This document shows, one piece after another, positions 42,649 through 52,396 of a stretch of 64,000 bases of DNA (position 1 is the first letter of the stretch; each line of letters opens with the position of its first letter). Both the position numbers and the translations under genes were made by a program. Location: the NCBI GenBank assembly GCA_025999455.1, contig AP024683.1, positions 3,040,451 to 3,104,450 on the forward strand, in the 5' to 3' direction. Under the pieces are notes generated by a model. The model saw nothing but the letters and a program-made list of their open reading frames with translations, made no database searches and was not told the DNA's origin. The stretch is from Geminicoccaceae bacterium. GTDB lineage: Bacteria > Pseudomonadota > Alphaproteobacteria > Geminicoccales > Geminicoccaceae.

Positions 42649-44052
42649 ATGGCCACGGCCGAAATCCGACGCACCGTCGAACCGACCACGTCGCGCGCGC
42701 CGTCCGCGGCACCGTCGGCCGCCCGGGCCGAACACGAAGCGCGCCGGGCCGCTCTCGTCGAGCAACTGCGCCGGGCGGACGCACCGCCACGGCTCGAGAA
42801 GGAGATCTCGAACCTCTTCCGCGAGCGCGCGCCCGCACCCGCGACGCGGATCGACACCCGCGCCTTCCGCCACGTGCTGGCGGTCGATCCCGAAGCCGGC
42901 ACGGTCGAGGTCGAGGGGATGTGCCCCTATGGCGAGCTCGTCGACGCGACCTTGGCGCACGGCGTGATGCCGGCGGTCGTGCCCGAGCTCATGGGCATCA
43001 CGATCGGCGGGGCGCTCGCCGGGGTCGGGATCGAATCGACGAGCTTCCGCCACGGCCTCGTCCACGAGACGGTCCTCGAGTTCGACATGGTGACCGCCAA
43101 GGGCGAGGTCGTCACCGCCCGGCCCGACAACGAACACGCCGAGCTCTTCTTCGGGTTCCCGAACAGTTACGGCACGCTCGGCTACGCGATCCGTATCCTC
43201 GCCAAGACCATTCCGGTGAAGCCCTTCGTGCGGCTCGAGCACCGCAAGTTCTGCGACCCGGAAGCCTATTACCCGGCGCTCGCGGCGGCTTGCGAGGATC
43301 CGAGTGCCGATTTCGTCGAGGGCGAGATCTTCGCCCGCGACCGGATGGTCGTCTCGATCGGCCGGTTCGTCGACCACGCACCCTGGACGTCCGATTACAC
43401 TTTCGAGAAGATCTACTACAAATCGATCCTCGAGTGCGACGAAGACTATCTCACCGTCCGCGACTACATCCGTCGCTGGGACACCGACTGGTTCTGGTGC
43501 TCGAAGAACCTCGGCATGGAGATCCCGCTCGTGCGCCGGCTCGTGGGCCGCGAGCGGCTCAATTCGCGGACCTACACCCGGATCATGCGCTGGGCGAACC
43601 GCTGGAAGCTCGGCAAGGTCTACGATCTCCTGGGCTACCGTTCGGAAGCCGTCATCCAGGACGTCGGCATCCCGCTCGCCAAGGCAGCCGAGTTCCTCGC
43701 CTGGTTCCACGACACGATCGGAATCCTGCCGATCTGGAACTGCCCGTTCCGGGCGATCCACCCGCACGGCTTCCCGCTGTTCCGTACCCCGCCCGGGGCG
43801 CTCTACGTCAATTTCGGCTTCTGGCACCCGATCCGCCGGCGCGAGGCCAAGCCCGACGGCTGGTACAACCGGCAGATCGAGAAGAAGGTGGCCGAGCTCG
43901 GCGGGGTGAAGTCGCTCTATTCCGACAGCTACTATCCCGAGGACGAGTTCTGGCAGCGCTACGACCGCGAGGTCTACGATCGCTTGAAGCGCCGCTACGA
44001 TCCCGAGGGAAGGCTCCGCGGCCTCTACGAGAAGTGCGTCCTCAAGCGCTGA
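42649..44052 (+). CDS. FAD-binding oxidase/reductase (DHCR24/diminuto-like)
   Basis: A 467-residue protein with a vanillyl-alcohol-oxidase-type FAD domain. After a variable first 70 residues it has RAFRHVLAVDPEAGTVEVEGMCPYGELVDATLAHGVMPAVVPELMGITIGGALAGVGIESTSFRHG, the FAD-binding_4 core, then EFDMVTAKGEVVTA and FFGFPNSYGTLGYAIRI. The long C-terminal region with FEKIYYKSILECDEDYLTVRDYIRRWDTDWFWCSKNLG matches delta24-sterol reductase-like proteins found in many bacteria; the substrate may be a lipid or isoprenoid. GGGGAGGAAGG precedes the ATG. Stops overlap the convergent MFS gene by 11 bases. Confidence 0.87.
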   Translation: MATAEIRRTVEPTTSRAPSAAPSAARAEHEARRAALVEQLRRADAPPRLEKEISNLFRERAPAPATRIDTRAFRHVLAVDPEAGTVEVEGMCPYGELVDATLAHGVMPAVVPELMGITIGGALAGVGIESTSFRHGLVHETVLEFDMVTAKGEVVTARPDNEHAELFFGFPNSYGTLGYAIRILAKTIPVKPFVRLEHRKFCDPEAYYPALAAACEDPSADFVEGEIFARDRMVVSIGRFVDHAPWTSDYTFEKIYYKSILECDEDYLTVRDYIRRWDTDWFWCSKNLGMEIPLVRRLVGRERLNSRTYTRIMRWANRWKLGKVYDLLGYRSEAVIQDVGIPLAKAAEFLAWFHDTIGILPIWNCPFRAIHPHGFPLFRTPPGALYVNFGFWHPIRRREAKPDGWYNRQIEKKVAELGGVKSLYSDSYYPEDEFWQRYDREVYDRLKRRYDPEGRLRGLYEKCVLKR

Positions 44053-45274
44053 TCCGCCCGCTTCCGCCCCGCCGCTGGACCCTCGGTGCGGCGAGCAGGA
44101 GGAGCGCGCTCGCGAGCGCGAGGCCGGCGCCGACCAAGAAGGTCGCGGGCGCCCCGTAGAGGTCCCAGAGCGCCCCGGCCAGGAGGCTCGCGAGGAGCGT
44201 TCCGACCCCGCTCGCGAGGTGGAAGACCCCGAAGGCCGTGCCGCGCCGCGCGACCGGTGCCGTGTCGGCCACGAGGGTGGCGAGGAGCCCTTGGGTCAGG
44301 CCCATGTGCAGCCCCCAGACTGCCACGCCCCAGAGGACCGTCGCGGGCGAGCCGGCCGCGGCGAGCAGGAGGTCGGCCGGCACGAGGACGAGGATGCCGA
44401 GGAGGAGGAGCTTGCGGCGGTCGAGCCGGTCGCCGAGCCGGCCGGCGGGCCAGGCCGTGAGGCTGAAGACGAGGCTCATGACGACCATGACGATCGGCAC
44501 GAGCGTCAGCGCCATCCCGACCTCCTGCGCGCGGAGCACGAGGAACGCCTCGGAGAAGCGGGCGAGCGCCAAGACCGTCCCGACCGCGACGATCCACCAA
44601 CAGGCGGGGCCGAGGGTGGCGAGGTCGCCGGGTGCGAGGCCGAGCCGAGGCCGCGGCCGGGCCGGTGGCCGGCTCGCTTCCGGCTCCTCCACACCGAGCC
44701 AGAGCACGAGGACACAGATCAGCGCAGGCAGGACCGCGAACCAGAGCACGGTCCGAACGTCCTCGGCGAACGCCCACATGAGCCCGATCGCCGCGAGCGG
44801 GCCCAGGAACGCGCCCACCGTGTCGAGGGCCTGCCGCAGCCCGTAGGCCGAGGCGCGCAGCTCGAGGGGCGTGATGTCGGCGACGAGCGCATCCCTGGGC
44901 GCGCCGCGGATCCCCTTGCCGAGCCGGTCGAGGAAGCGGGCGAGGAACACGGCCCCGACGCCCGTGGCGAGCGGGAACAGTGGCTTGGTCGCGGCCGCCA
45001 TGCCGTAGCCCAGGAGCGCCAAGGGCTTGCGCCGGCCGATCCGGTCCGAGAGCGCGCCCGAGACGAGCTTGGCGAAGGACGCCGTCGCTTCCGCGACACC
45101 TTCGAGCAGACCGAGGACGAGAGGGCTCGCCCCCAAGGTCACGACGAGGAAGATCGGCAGGAGGCTGTGGATCAGCTCGGAGGAGAGATCCATGAAGAGG
45201 GAGGTGAGCCCGAGCGCCCACACACCGCGCGGGATCCGTGCGATCGGCGGGGCCGCGAGCCCCTCGAGCTTCAC
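44042..45274 (-). CDS. Major facilitator superfamily transporter
   Basis: A 410-residue, twelve-span carrier. The MFS loop 2-3 motif reads KLVSGALSDRIGRRKPLALLGYG and its second-half copy GRLGDRLDRRKLLLLG; RFLDRLGKGIRGAPRDALVAD is typical of a bacterial MFS subgroup. Start is GTG, overlapping the iron alcohol dehydrogenase stop (GTGA), so it may export or import a compound linked to that enzyme. Substrate unknown. Confidence 0.9.
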   Translation of the reverse strand: MKLEGLAAPPIARIPRGVWALGLTSLFMDLSSELIHSLLPIFLVVTLGASPLVLGLLEGVAEATASFAKLVSGALSDRIGRRKPLALLGYGMAAATKPLFPLATGVGAVFLARFLDRLGKGIRGAPRDALVADITPLELRASAYGLRQALDTVGAFLGPLAAIGLMWAFAEDVRTVLWFAVLPALICVLVLWLGVEEPEASRPPARPRPRLGLAPGDLATLGPACWWIVAVGTVLALARFSEAFLVLRAQEVGMALTLVPIVMVVMSLVFSLTAWPAGRLGDRLDRRKLLLLGILVLVPADLLLAAAGSPATVLWGVAVWGLHMGLTQGLLATLVADTAPVARRGTAFGVFHLASGVGTLLASLLAGALWDLYGAPATFLVGAGLALASALLLLAAPRVQRRGGSGRISA

Positions 45275-46404
45275 CCGAGGGCCTCCCGGTAGAGCCGGGC
45301 ATAGTCGGCGGCGGTCGCCGGGCGCGGGTTCGTGGCGTTGCAATGGTCGCGCTCGGCGAGCTCGGGCAGCCCCGCGAGATCGGCCTCGACCACCCCCATC
45401 GCCCGCAGGCTCGCGGGCAGGCCGAGCCGCGCGTTGAGCTCCCGGACCCAGTCGCCGAGATCGGTTCCGGGCGGCAGCCCCACGACCCGGCGGATCCGCT
45501 CGTATTTGTCGCCCACGTGGCCGGCGTTGAAGGCGAGCACGACGGGCAGGATCACCGCGTTCAACGTGCCGTGGTGCAAGGGCTTGCCCGGCAGGGCGCC
45601 CAAGGGGTGGCTCATCGCGTGGACGGCCCCCAGACCCTTCTGGAAGGCGAGCGCGCCTTCCATGGCCGCCATCATCATCTCCCAGCGGGCCTGCCGGTCC
45701 CGGCCGTCCCGCGTCGCCCGTTCGATGTGGGCGACCGCCCGCGCGAGCCCGTCGAGGGCGATCGCCTCGGCAGGTGGGTTGACGGCCGGGGCCAAGAAGG
45801 TCTCGAGGCAATGGGCGATCGCGTCCATGCCGGTGCCGGCGGTGAGCGCGGGCGGCAGGCCCGTGGTGAGCTCGGGATCGCAGATCGCGAGCTTGGGGAT
45901 GAGGTGCGGGCTCACGAGCGCCACTTTGCGCCCGTCCTCGAGGACGATCACCGCGCCGCGGCCGACCTCGCTCCCCGTGCCCGCCGTGGTCGGGATCGCG
46001 ACGAGCGGCGGCAGCGTGTGCCGGATCCGCGCGAGCCCGCCCTCGATCAACGCATAGTCCCGGAGCGGGCCCGGATGCGTGCTCGCGAGGCCCACGGCCT
46101 TGGCCAGATCGATCGGCGAGCCGCCGCCCACCGCCACGATCCCGTCGCAGCCCTCGGCCCGGAAGAGCTCGAGCGCCCGGCGTGCCGCCGCCTCGGTCGG
46201 GTTCGCCGGCGTGTCGAGGAACGACGTCACGATCCGATCCGTCGGAATCCGCGCCCGGACGCGCTCCAGGATCCCGGCCGCCTCGACCCCACGGTCGGCG
46301 ACGAGCAGCGGGCGGCGGATGGCGAGCTGATCGAGGGCTTCGCCCAGCCGATCGACCGCGCCGAAGTCGAACCAGACGGTCGTGAGATAGCTGATCACCG
46401 CCAC
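45271..46404 (-). CDS. Iron-containing alcohol dehydrogenase
   Basis: A 377-residue group III dehydrogenase. The NAD-binding GGGSPIDLAKAVGL and TTAGTGSEV loops and the metal-binding GTGMDAIAHCLETF, HAMSHPLGA and HHGTLNAV segments (Asp/His/His/His) are all present, so it should be active. Similar enzymes reduce maleylacetate or oxidise short alcohols and 4-hydroxybutyrate. GTG start; another GTG two codons later is equally acceptable. Divergent from the first TRAP pair and coupled to an MFS gene. Confidence 0.92.
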   Translation of the reverse strand: MAVISYLTTVWFDFGAVDRLGEALDQLAIRRPLLVADRGVEAAGILERVRARIPTDRIVTSFLDTPANPTEAAARRALELFRAEGCDGIVAVGGGSPIDLAKAVGLASTHPGPLRDYALIEGGLARIRHTLPPLVAIPTTAGTGSEVGRGAVIVLEDGRKVALVSPHLIPKLAICDPELTTGLPPALTAGTGMDAIAHCLETFLAPAVNPPAEAIALDGLARAVAHIERATRDGRDRQARWEMMMAAMEGALAFQKGLGAVHAMSHPLGALPGKPLHHGTLNAVILPVVLAFNAGHVGDKYERIRRVVGLPPGTDLGDWVRELNARLGLPASLRAMGVVEADLAGLPELAERDHCNATNPRPATAADYARLYREALG

Positions 46405-46542
46405 CGCGCGCGCTCCTCGTCTCGGCCGTTTGCGCCGCGGCCACCATGGCGCCGCGCGCCCGCCGCGTCGAGCGCGCCCCTGGCTCCCCTGCCCCGCTTC
46501 CGCTACCGCTCCCGCCCGAAGAAAGCTCGCGGAGGATCGACC

Positions 46543-47082
46543 GTGCGCCCGCTCGCGCGCTTCGTCCGCGCCGTCGACCGCTTGAACCGCGCCGTCGGGG
46601 TCGTGGGCGCGGTCCTCGTCCCCGCCGCCGTCCTCCTCTGCGCCGCGGTGGCCCTTTTGCGCTACGGGGTGGGCTTCGGCCGGATCTGGATGCAGGAGCT
46701 CTACGTCGTGCTCGCGGGGGTGTCCTTCATGGTCCTCGCCGCTCGGGTCCACGGCGAGGACGGCCACGTCCGCGTCGACATCTTCTCCCGCCGCTGGAGC
46801 GAACGACGCCGCGATCTCCTCGAGCTCGTGGGCAACCTCTTGTTCCTCCTGCCCTGGACCCTCGTCGTGATCTGGTCGTCTTGGGGCTTCGTGCGGCTTT
46901 CCTGGTCGGTCTTCGAGCCGTCGGCGCAGGCGGGCGGCCTGCCCGGGCTCTTCCTCGTCAAATCCGTGATCCCGCTCGCGGCCGCCCTCTTGGCCCTCCA
47001 AGCCCTCGCCAACGCCGCGCGCGCGCTCCTGAGCCTTCGCGGCCTGCCCGACCCGCTCGCGGCGGACCGCGCGGGAAGCTGA
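46543..47082 (+). CDS. TRAP transporter small permease subunit, first copy (DctQ)
   Basis: A 179-residue protein with four spans: VVGAVLVPAAVLLCAAVALLRYG, the WMQELYVVLAGVSFMVLAARVHGEDGHVRVDIF signature, NLLFLLPWTLVVIWSSW and a C-terminal LVKSVIPLAAALLAL. GGAGG sits seven bases before the GTG. Twelve bases separate it from the paired large subunit. No binding protein is found with this pair. Confidence 0.9.
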   Translation: MRPLARFVRAVDRLNRAVGVVGAVLVPAAVLLCAAVALLRYGVGFGRIWMQELYVVLAGVSFMVLAARVHGEDGHVRVDIFSRRWSERRRDLLELVGNLLFLLPWTLVVIWSSWGFVRLSWSVFEPSAQAGGLPGLFLVKSVIPLAAALLALQALANAARALLSLRGLPDPLAADRAGS

Positions 47083-47094
47083 GCGGAGCCGGCC

Positions 47095-48579
47095 TTGGCC
47101 GAAATCCTCGCGATCGGGCTCTTCGCGTCGCTCATGGCGGCCCTCCTCCTGGGCTTTCCGGTTGCGTTCACCTTGGCCGGCGTCTCGCTCCTCTTCGCCG
47201 GGCTCGGGCACCTCGTGGGCCAGTTCGACCTCGTGCTCTTCCTGGGTCTCGCCCCCCGCTATTTCGGGGTGATGACGAACGAGACCCTGGTCGCCGTGCC
47301 GCTCTTCATCTTCATGGGCATGATCCTCGAGCGGTCCGGCATCGCCGAGGACCTCTTGACGACGATGGGCCGCCTGTTCGGCCCGGTGCGGGGCGGGCTC
47401 GGCTTTTCCGTCGTGCTCGTGGGTGCCGTGCTCGCCGCCTCGACGGGCGTGGTCGGCGCCACCGTCGTGACCATGGGCCTCATCGCCCTGCCCTCGATGC
47501 TCAAGGCGGGCTACGACCCGCGGCTCGCCTCCGGGGTGATCTGCGCGTCGGCGACCCTGGCTCAGATCATCCCGCCCTCGACCCTCCTCATCTTCCTGGC
47601 CGACATCCTCCAGGGCGTGAACCAGGCGGCCCAGCTCCAAAAGGGCAATCTCGCCCCCACCCCGGTCTCGGTCGGCGATCTCTTCGCGGGCGCGCTCCTG
47701 CCCGGTCTCCTGCTGGTCGGTCTCTACCTCGCCTGGGTCGCGATCCAGGCGCTTTTCTTCCCCGCCCGCTGCCCGGCGCTCCGCGTCCCTCCCGAAGAGC
47801 GCCGCGATCTCTTCCGCTCGCTCGTCCCGGCGCTGATCCTGCCCCTGGGACTCATCCTCGCCGTCCTCGGCTCGATCCTGGCCGGGATCGCGACCGCGAC
47901 CGAGAGCGCCTCGATCGGGGCCGTCGGTGCCGTGCTCTGGGCGATCCTGCGCAGCCGGCTCACCCTCGCCCTCTTCTGGGAAGCGACGCTCGGCACGGCG
48001 CGGACCTCGGCCGTGATCTTCGCGATCCTCCTGGGTGCCTCCGTCTTCTCGCTCGTCTTCCGCGGCCTCGGCGGGGAAGCGCTCGTCACCGACGCGCTCG
48101 CGGCGCTCCCCGGCGGCGCCACGGCGGCGCTCTTCGTCTGTATGCTCGTGATGTTCACCTTGGGTTTCTTCCTCGACACGCTCGAGATCATCTTCGTCAT
48201 GGTGCCGATCTTCGGCCCGCCGCTTCTGCTTTTGGGGATCGATCCGATTTGGCTCGGCGTGCTGATCGGCATGAACTTGCAGACGAGCTTCTTGACTCCA
48301 CCTTTCGGCTTCACGCTCTTCTATTTGCGCAGCGTGGCCCCGCCCACCGTCTCGACCGGCGCGATCTGGGCCGGGGTCGCTCCCTTCGTGGCCCTCCAGC
48401 TCCTCGGCCTCGTGCTCGTCTGGGCGGCACCGCGGACCGCCACCTGGCTGCCCGAGGCGATCTTCGGCACGAGCTTCGCGCCGGCGCCCGCGCCGCGGCC
48501 GGCCGACGTGCCGAGCCTGCAGGACCTCTTGGGGCCGCCCACCCCGCTCGCCCCGCTCGAGCTTCCGCCACCCCGTTGA
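47095..48579 (+). CDS. TRAP transporter large permease subunit, first copy (DctM)
   Basis: A 494-residue, roughly twelve-span permease with DctM landmarks: VMTNETLVAVPLFIFMGMILERSGIAEDLLTTMGRLFGPVRGGL, ASATLAQIIPPSTLLIFLADI and GMNLQTSFLTPPFGFTLFYLRSVAP. It belongs to the longer FcbT3-like class for larger organic acids. TTG start with GGAG upstream. The C-terminus is Pro-rich (PAPAPRPADVPSLQDLL). Confidence 0.92.
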   Translation: MAEILAIGLFASLMAALLLGFPVAFTLAGVSLLFAGLGHLVGQFDLVLFLGLAPRYFGVMTNETLVAVPLFIFMGMILERSGIAEDLLTTMGRLFGPVRGGLGFSVVLVGAVLAASTGVVGATVVTMGLIALPSMLKAGYDPRLASGVICASATLAQIIPPSTLLIFLADILQGVNQAAQLQKGNLAPTPVSVGDLFAGALLPGLLLVGLYLAWVAIQALFFPARCPALRVPPEERRDLFRSLVPALILPLGLILAVLGSILAGIATATESASIGAVGAVLWAILRSRLTLALFWEATLGTARTSAVIFAILLGASVFSLVFRGLGGEALVTDALAALPGGATAALFVCMLVMFTLGFFLDTLEIIFVMVPIFGPPLLLLGIDPIWLGVLIGMNLQTSFLTPPFGFTLFYLRSVAPPTVSTGAIWAGVAPFVALQLLGLVLVWAAPRTATWLPEAIFGTSFAPAPAPRPADVPSLQDLLGPPTPLAPLELPPPR

Positions 48580-48655
48580 GCGCGAGCCGGGTGCTCTGGA
48601 AAGCCCGGGGCCGCTCCGTTAAGACCTCGGGGTGGAACGGCTGGGGGAGGCGGGC

Positions 48656-49225
48656 GTGCAGACCCTGTTGCGGTTGAGTGCGGCGATCGACGCCCTCAAC
48701 CAGCGGATCGGCCGGACCGTGATGTGGCTCGTCCTCGTGGCAGTGCTGGTCTCGGCCGTGAACGCCATCGTCCGCAAGGCCTTCGACACGAGCTCGAACG
48801 CCTGGCTCGAGTTGCAGTGGCAGATGTTCGGCGCGGTCTTCATGCTGTGCGCCGCCTACACCTTCTTGAAGAACGAGCACATCCGGATCGACATCGTCAA
48901 CAGCCACTTCCCGAAGCCGGTCCGCGACTGGATCGACCTTCTGGGTCACTTGTTGTTCTTGATGCCGTTCGTGATCTTGATGCTGGTCGACGGCTGGCCC
49001 TTCTTCCTCGCCTCCTGGCGGATCGGCGAGCAGTCGATGAACGCCGGCGGGCTCCCGCAATGGACCGCCAAGTTCCTCATCCCCGCCGGGTTCTTCCTGC
49101 TGTTCCTGCAGGGCCTGTCCGAGATCGTCAAACGGATCGCGGTGATGCGCGGGCTGATCCCCGATCCGCACGTCACGACCGGCCCGCACGGCCACATCGG
49201 CCCCGAGCGAGAGCACGCCGCCTGA
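48656..49225 (+). CDS. TRAP transporter small permease subunit, second copy (DctQ)
   Basis: A 189-residue four-span protein. ELQWQMFGAVFMLCAAYTFLKNEHIRIDIV is the DctQ signature, followed by a LLGHLLFLMPFVILMLVDGWPFF span. I chose the GTG after a strong GGGGGAGG site; a GTG eight codons earlier has no such site. It is followed by its large subunit and is only about 30% similar by eye to the first copy, so the two pairs are not a recent duplication. Confidence 0.9.
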   Translation: MQTLLRLSAAIDALNQRIGRTVMWLVLVAVLVSAVNAIVRKAFDTSSNAWLELQWQMFGAVFMLCAAYTFLKNEHIRIDIVNSHFPKPVRDWIDLLGHLLFLMPFVILMLVDGWPFFLASWRIGEQSMNAGGLPQWTAKFLIPAGFFLLFLQGLSEIVKRIAVMRGLIPDPHVTTGPHGHIGPEREHAA

Positions 49226-49250
49226 GCCGACCAGCGACGGGATCGCCGCC

Positions 49251-50906
49251 ATGGAAGCCCTGCTCGTGCACAACATGGCGCCGATCATGTTCGGCGCGCT
49301 CGTCGTCTTCCTGCTCCTCGGTTACCCGGTCGCCTTCGCGCTCGCCGCCAACGGCCTCGTCTTCGCGCTGATCGGGATCGAGCTCGGCCTCTTCCCGACG
49401 AACTTCCTCCAGGCCCTGCCCGAGCGCGTCTACGGGATCATGACCAACGACACGCTCCTGGCGATCCCCTTCTTCACCTTCATGGGGCTGATCCTCGAGC
49501 GCTCCGGCATGGCCGAGGACCTCTTGGACACGGTGGGCCAGCTCTTCGGCCCGGTACGCGGCGGGCTCGCCTATGCCGTGGTCTTCGTGGGCGCGCTTCT
49601 GGCCGCCACGACCGGCGTCGTCGCGGCCTCCGTCATCTCGATGGGCCTCATCTCGCTGCCCATCATGCTCCGCTACGGCTACGACCGGGCGATCGCCTCG
49701 GGCGTGATCGCGGCGTCCGGCACGCTCGCCCAGATCATCCCGCCCTCGCTCGTCCTGATCGTCATGGCCGACCAGCTCGGCCGGTCGGTCGGCGACATGT
49801 ACGAGGGTGCCTTCATACCGGGCCTCGTCTTGGCCGGCCTCTACGCCGCCTGGATCCTGCTCGTGACGCTCGTCCGGCCCTCCGCCGCGCCGGCACTCCC
49901 GAAAGAGGCGATCCGCTTCCGCGAGGCCGACGGCAGCGCCGGGGTGCGCTCCTTCCTCGTCCTGCTCGTCTGCTCGATCGCCGTCGCCTTCGCGAGCCAC
50001 GCCTGGGTGACCTCGGGCGTGCGCCAGGGCGGGCCGATCCTCGCCGCCACGATCGGCATCCTGTTCGCGTTCGCGGTCGCTCTCGCCAACCGCTTCTTGC
50101 GACTGGGCCTGCTCTCGCGCCTCGCCGAGCAGGTCGTGTTCGTCTTGATCCCGCCGCTCGCCCTCATCTTCCTCGTCCTCGGCACGATCTTCGTGGGCGT
50201 CGCCACGCCGACCGAGGGTGGCGCCATGGGGGCCACGGGCGCCCTTCTCCTCGCCCTCTTCAAGCGGCGGCTCACGCTCGATCTCTTGAAGCAGGCGATG
50301 GATTCGACCGCCAAGCTTTCCGCCTTCGTCATCTTCATCTTGGTCGGCGCCCGCGTCTTCTCCCTCACTTTCTACGGCGTCGACGGCCACAAATGGGTCG
50401 AGGAACTACTGGTCGGACTGCCGGGTGGCGAGGTCGGCTTCCTCGTCGTCGTCAACGTCCTGATCTTCCTCTTGGCGTTCTTCCTCGATTTCTTCGAGCT
50501 CGCCTTCATCGTGATCCCGCTCCTGGGCCCGGCGGCGGAACGGCTCGGGATCGACCTCATCTGGTTCGGCGTGATCCTGGGCGTGAACATGCAGACGAGC
50601 TTCATGCATCCGCCCTTCGGCTTCGCGCTCTTCTACTTGCGCTCGGTCGCGCCCAAGGAACCCTATGTCGACAAGGTCACGGGGCGGCGGATGGAGCCCG
50701 TGACCACCGGCCAGATCTATTGGGGTGCGGTGCCCTTCGTCGTGATCCAGTGCATCATGGTGGGGCTCGTCATCGCCTTCCCGCAGATGGTCATGCACTA
50801 CAAGAGCGCCGGCACCGGCATCGATCCGGCCTCGATCAAGCAGCTCGACATCCCCACGCTCGAAGGGCTGCCGCCCCTCGACCTCGGCCCGCCCAAGCTC
50901 GATTGA
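49251..50906 (+). CDS. TRAP transporter large permease subunit, second copy (DctM)
   Basis: A 551-residue permease of the same FcbT3-like class as the first copy, with IMTNDTLLAIPFFTFMGLILERSGMAEDLLDTVGQLFGPVRGGLAYAV, AASGTLAQIIPPSLVLIVMADQ and GVNMQTSFMHPPFGFALFYLRSVAP. It has an extra central insertion with two spans compared with the first copy. The convergent binding-protein gene lies 118 bases downstream across a strong hairpin; the two probably form one transporter. Confidence 0.92.
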   Translation: MEALLVHNMAPIMFGALVVFLLLGYPVAFALAANGLVFALIGIELGLFPTNFLQALPERVYGIMTNDTLLAIPFFTFMGLILERSGMAEDLLDTVGQLFGPVRGGLAYAVVFVGALLAATTGVVAASVISMGLISLPIMLRYGYDRAIASGVIAASGTLAQIIPPSLVLIVMADQLGRSVGDMYEGAFIPGLVLAGLYAAWILLVTLVRPSAAPALPKEAIRFREADGSAGVRSFLVLLVCSIAVAFASHAWVTSGVRQGGPILAATIGILFAFAVALANRFLRLGLLSRLAEQVVFVLIPPLALIFLVLGTIFVGVATPTEGGAMGATGALLLALFKRRLTLDLLKQAMDSTAKLSAFVIFILVGARVFSLTFYGVDGHKWVEELLVGLPGGEVGFLVVVNVLIFLLAFFLDFFELAFIVIPLLGPAAERLGIDLIWFGVILGVNMQTSFMHPPFGFALFYLRSVAPKEPYVDKVTGRRMEPVTTGQIYWGAVPFVVIQCIMVGLVIAFPQMVMHYKSAGTGIDPASIKQLDIPTLEGLPPLDLGPPKLD

Positions 50907-50931
50907 GGCGCGAGCCGGGTCGGAAAGGAAA

Positions 50932-50955
50932 GGGCCGCGCCCGAAGGCGCGGCCC
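50932..50955. terminator. Bidirectional hairpin between dctM and dctP
   Basis: A perfect 10-bp GC stem (GGGCCGCGCC / GGCGCGGCCC) closes a four-base loop CGAA. It lies between two convergent genes, 25 bases after one stop and 69 bases from the other. T-runs are lacking, but AAAGGAAA on the left gives a weak U-rich tail on the minus strand. Confidence 0.65.
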
Positions 50956-51024
50956 CGCGTCCGGCGTGTCCGGTCCGGCGCGGCTTTCGGCCGCGGGTCG
51001 CTCGGACCTGGCCGCCCGCGGCGA

Positions 51025-52332
<1,308 letters not shown>

Positions 52333-52369
52333 TCACCGGTACCGTCGGTCGGCGGGTCGCTCCGGATCG

Positions 52370-52390
52370 CGAAGAAACGCTTCTTCGGGG
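52370..52390 (+). promoter_or_regulatory. Leader hairpin overlapping the ribosome site of the RTX gene
   Basis: CGAAGAA pairs perfectly with TTCTTCG around a four-base ACGC loop, and its last G begins the only G-rich ribosome-site candidate (GGGG), six bases before the ATG. Such a hairpin could limit translation initiation. Confidence 0.35.
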
Positions 52391-52396
52391 TGCGCA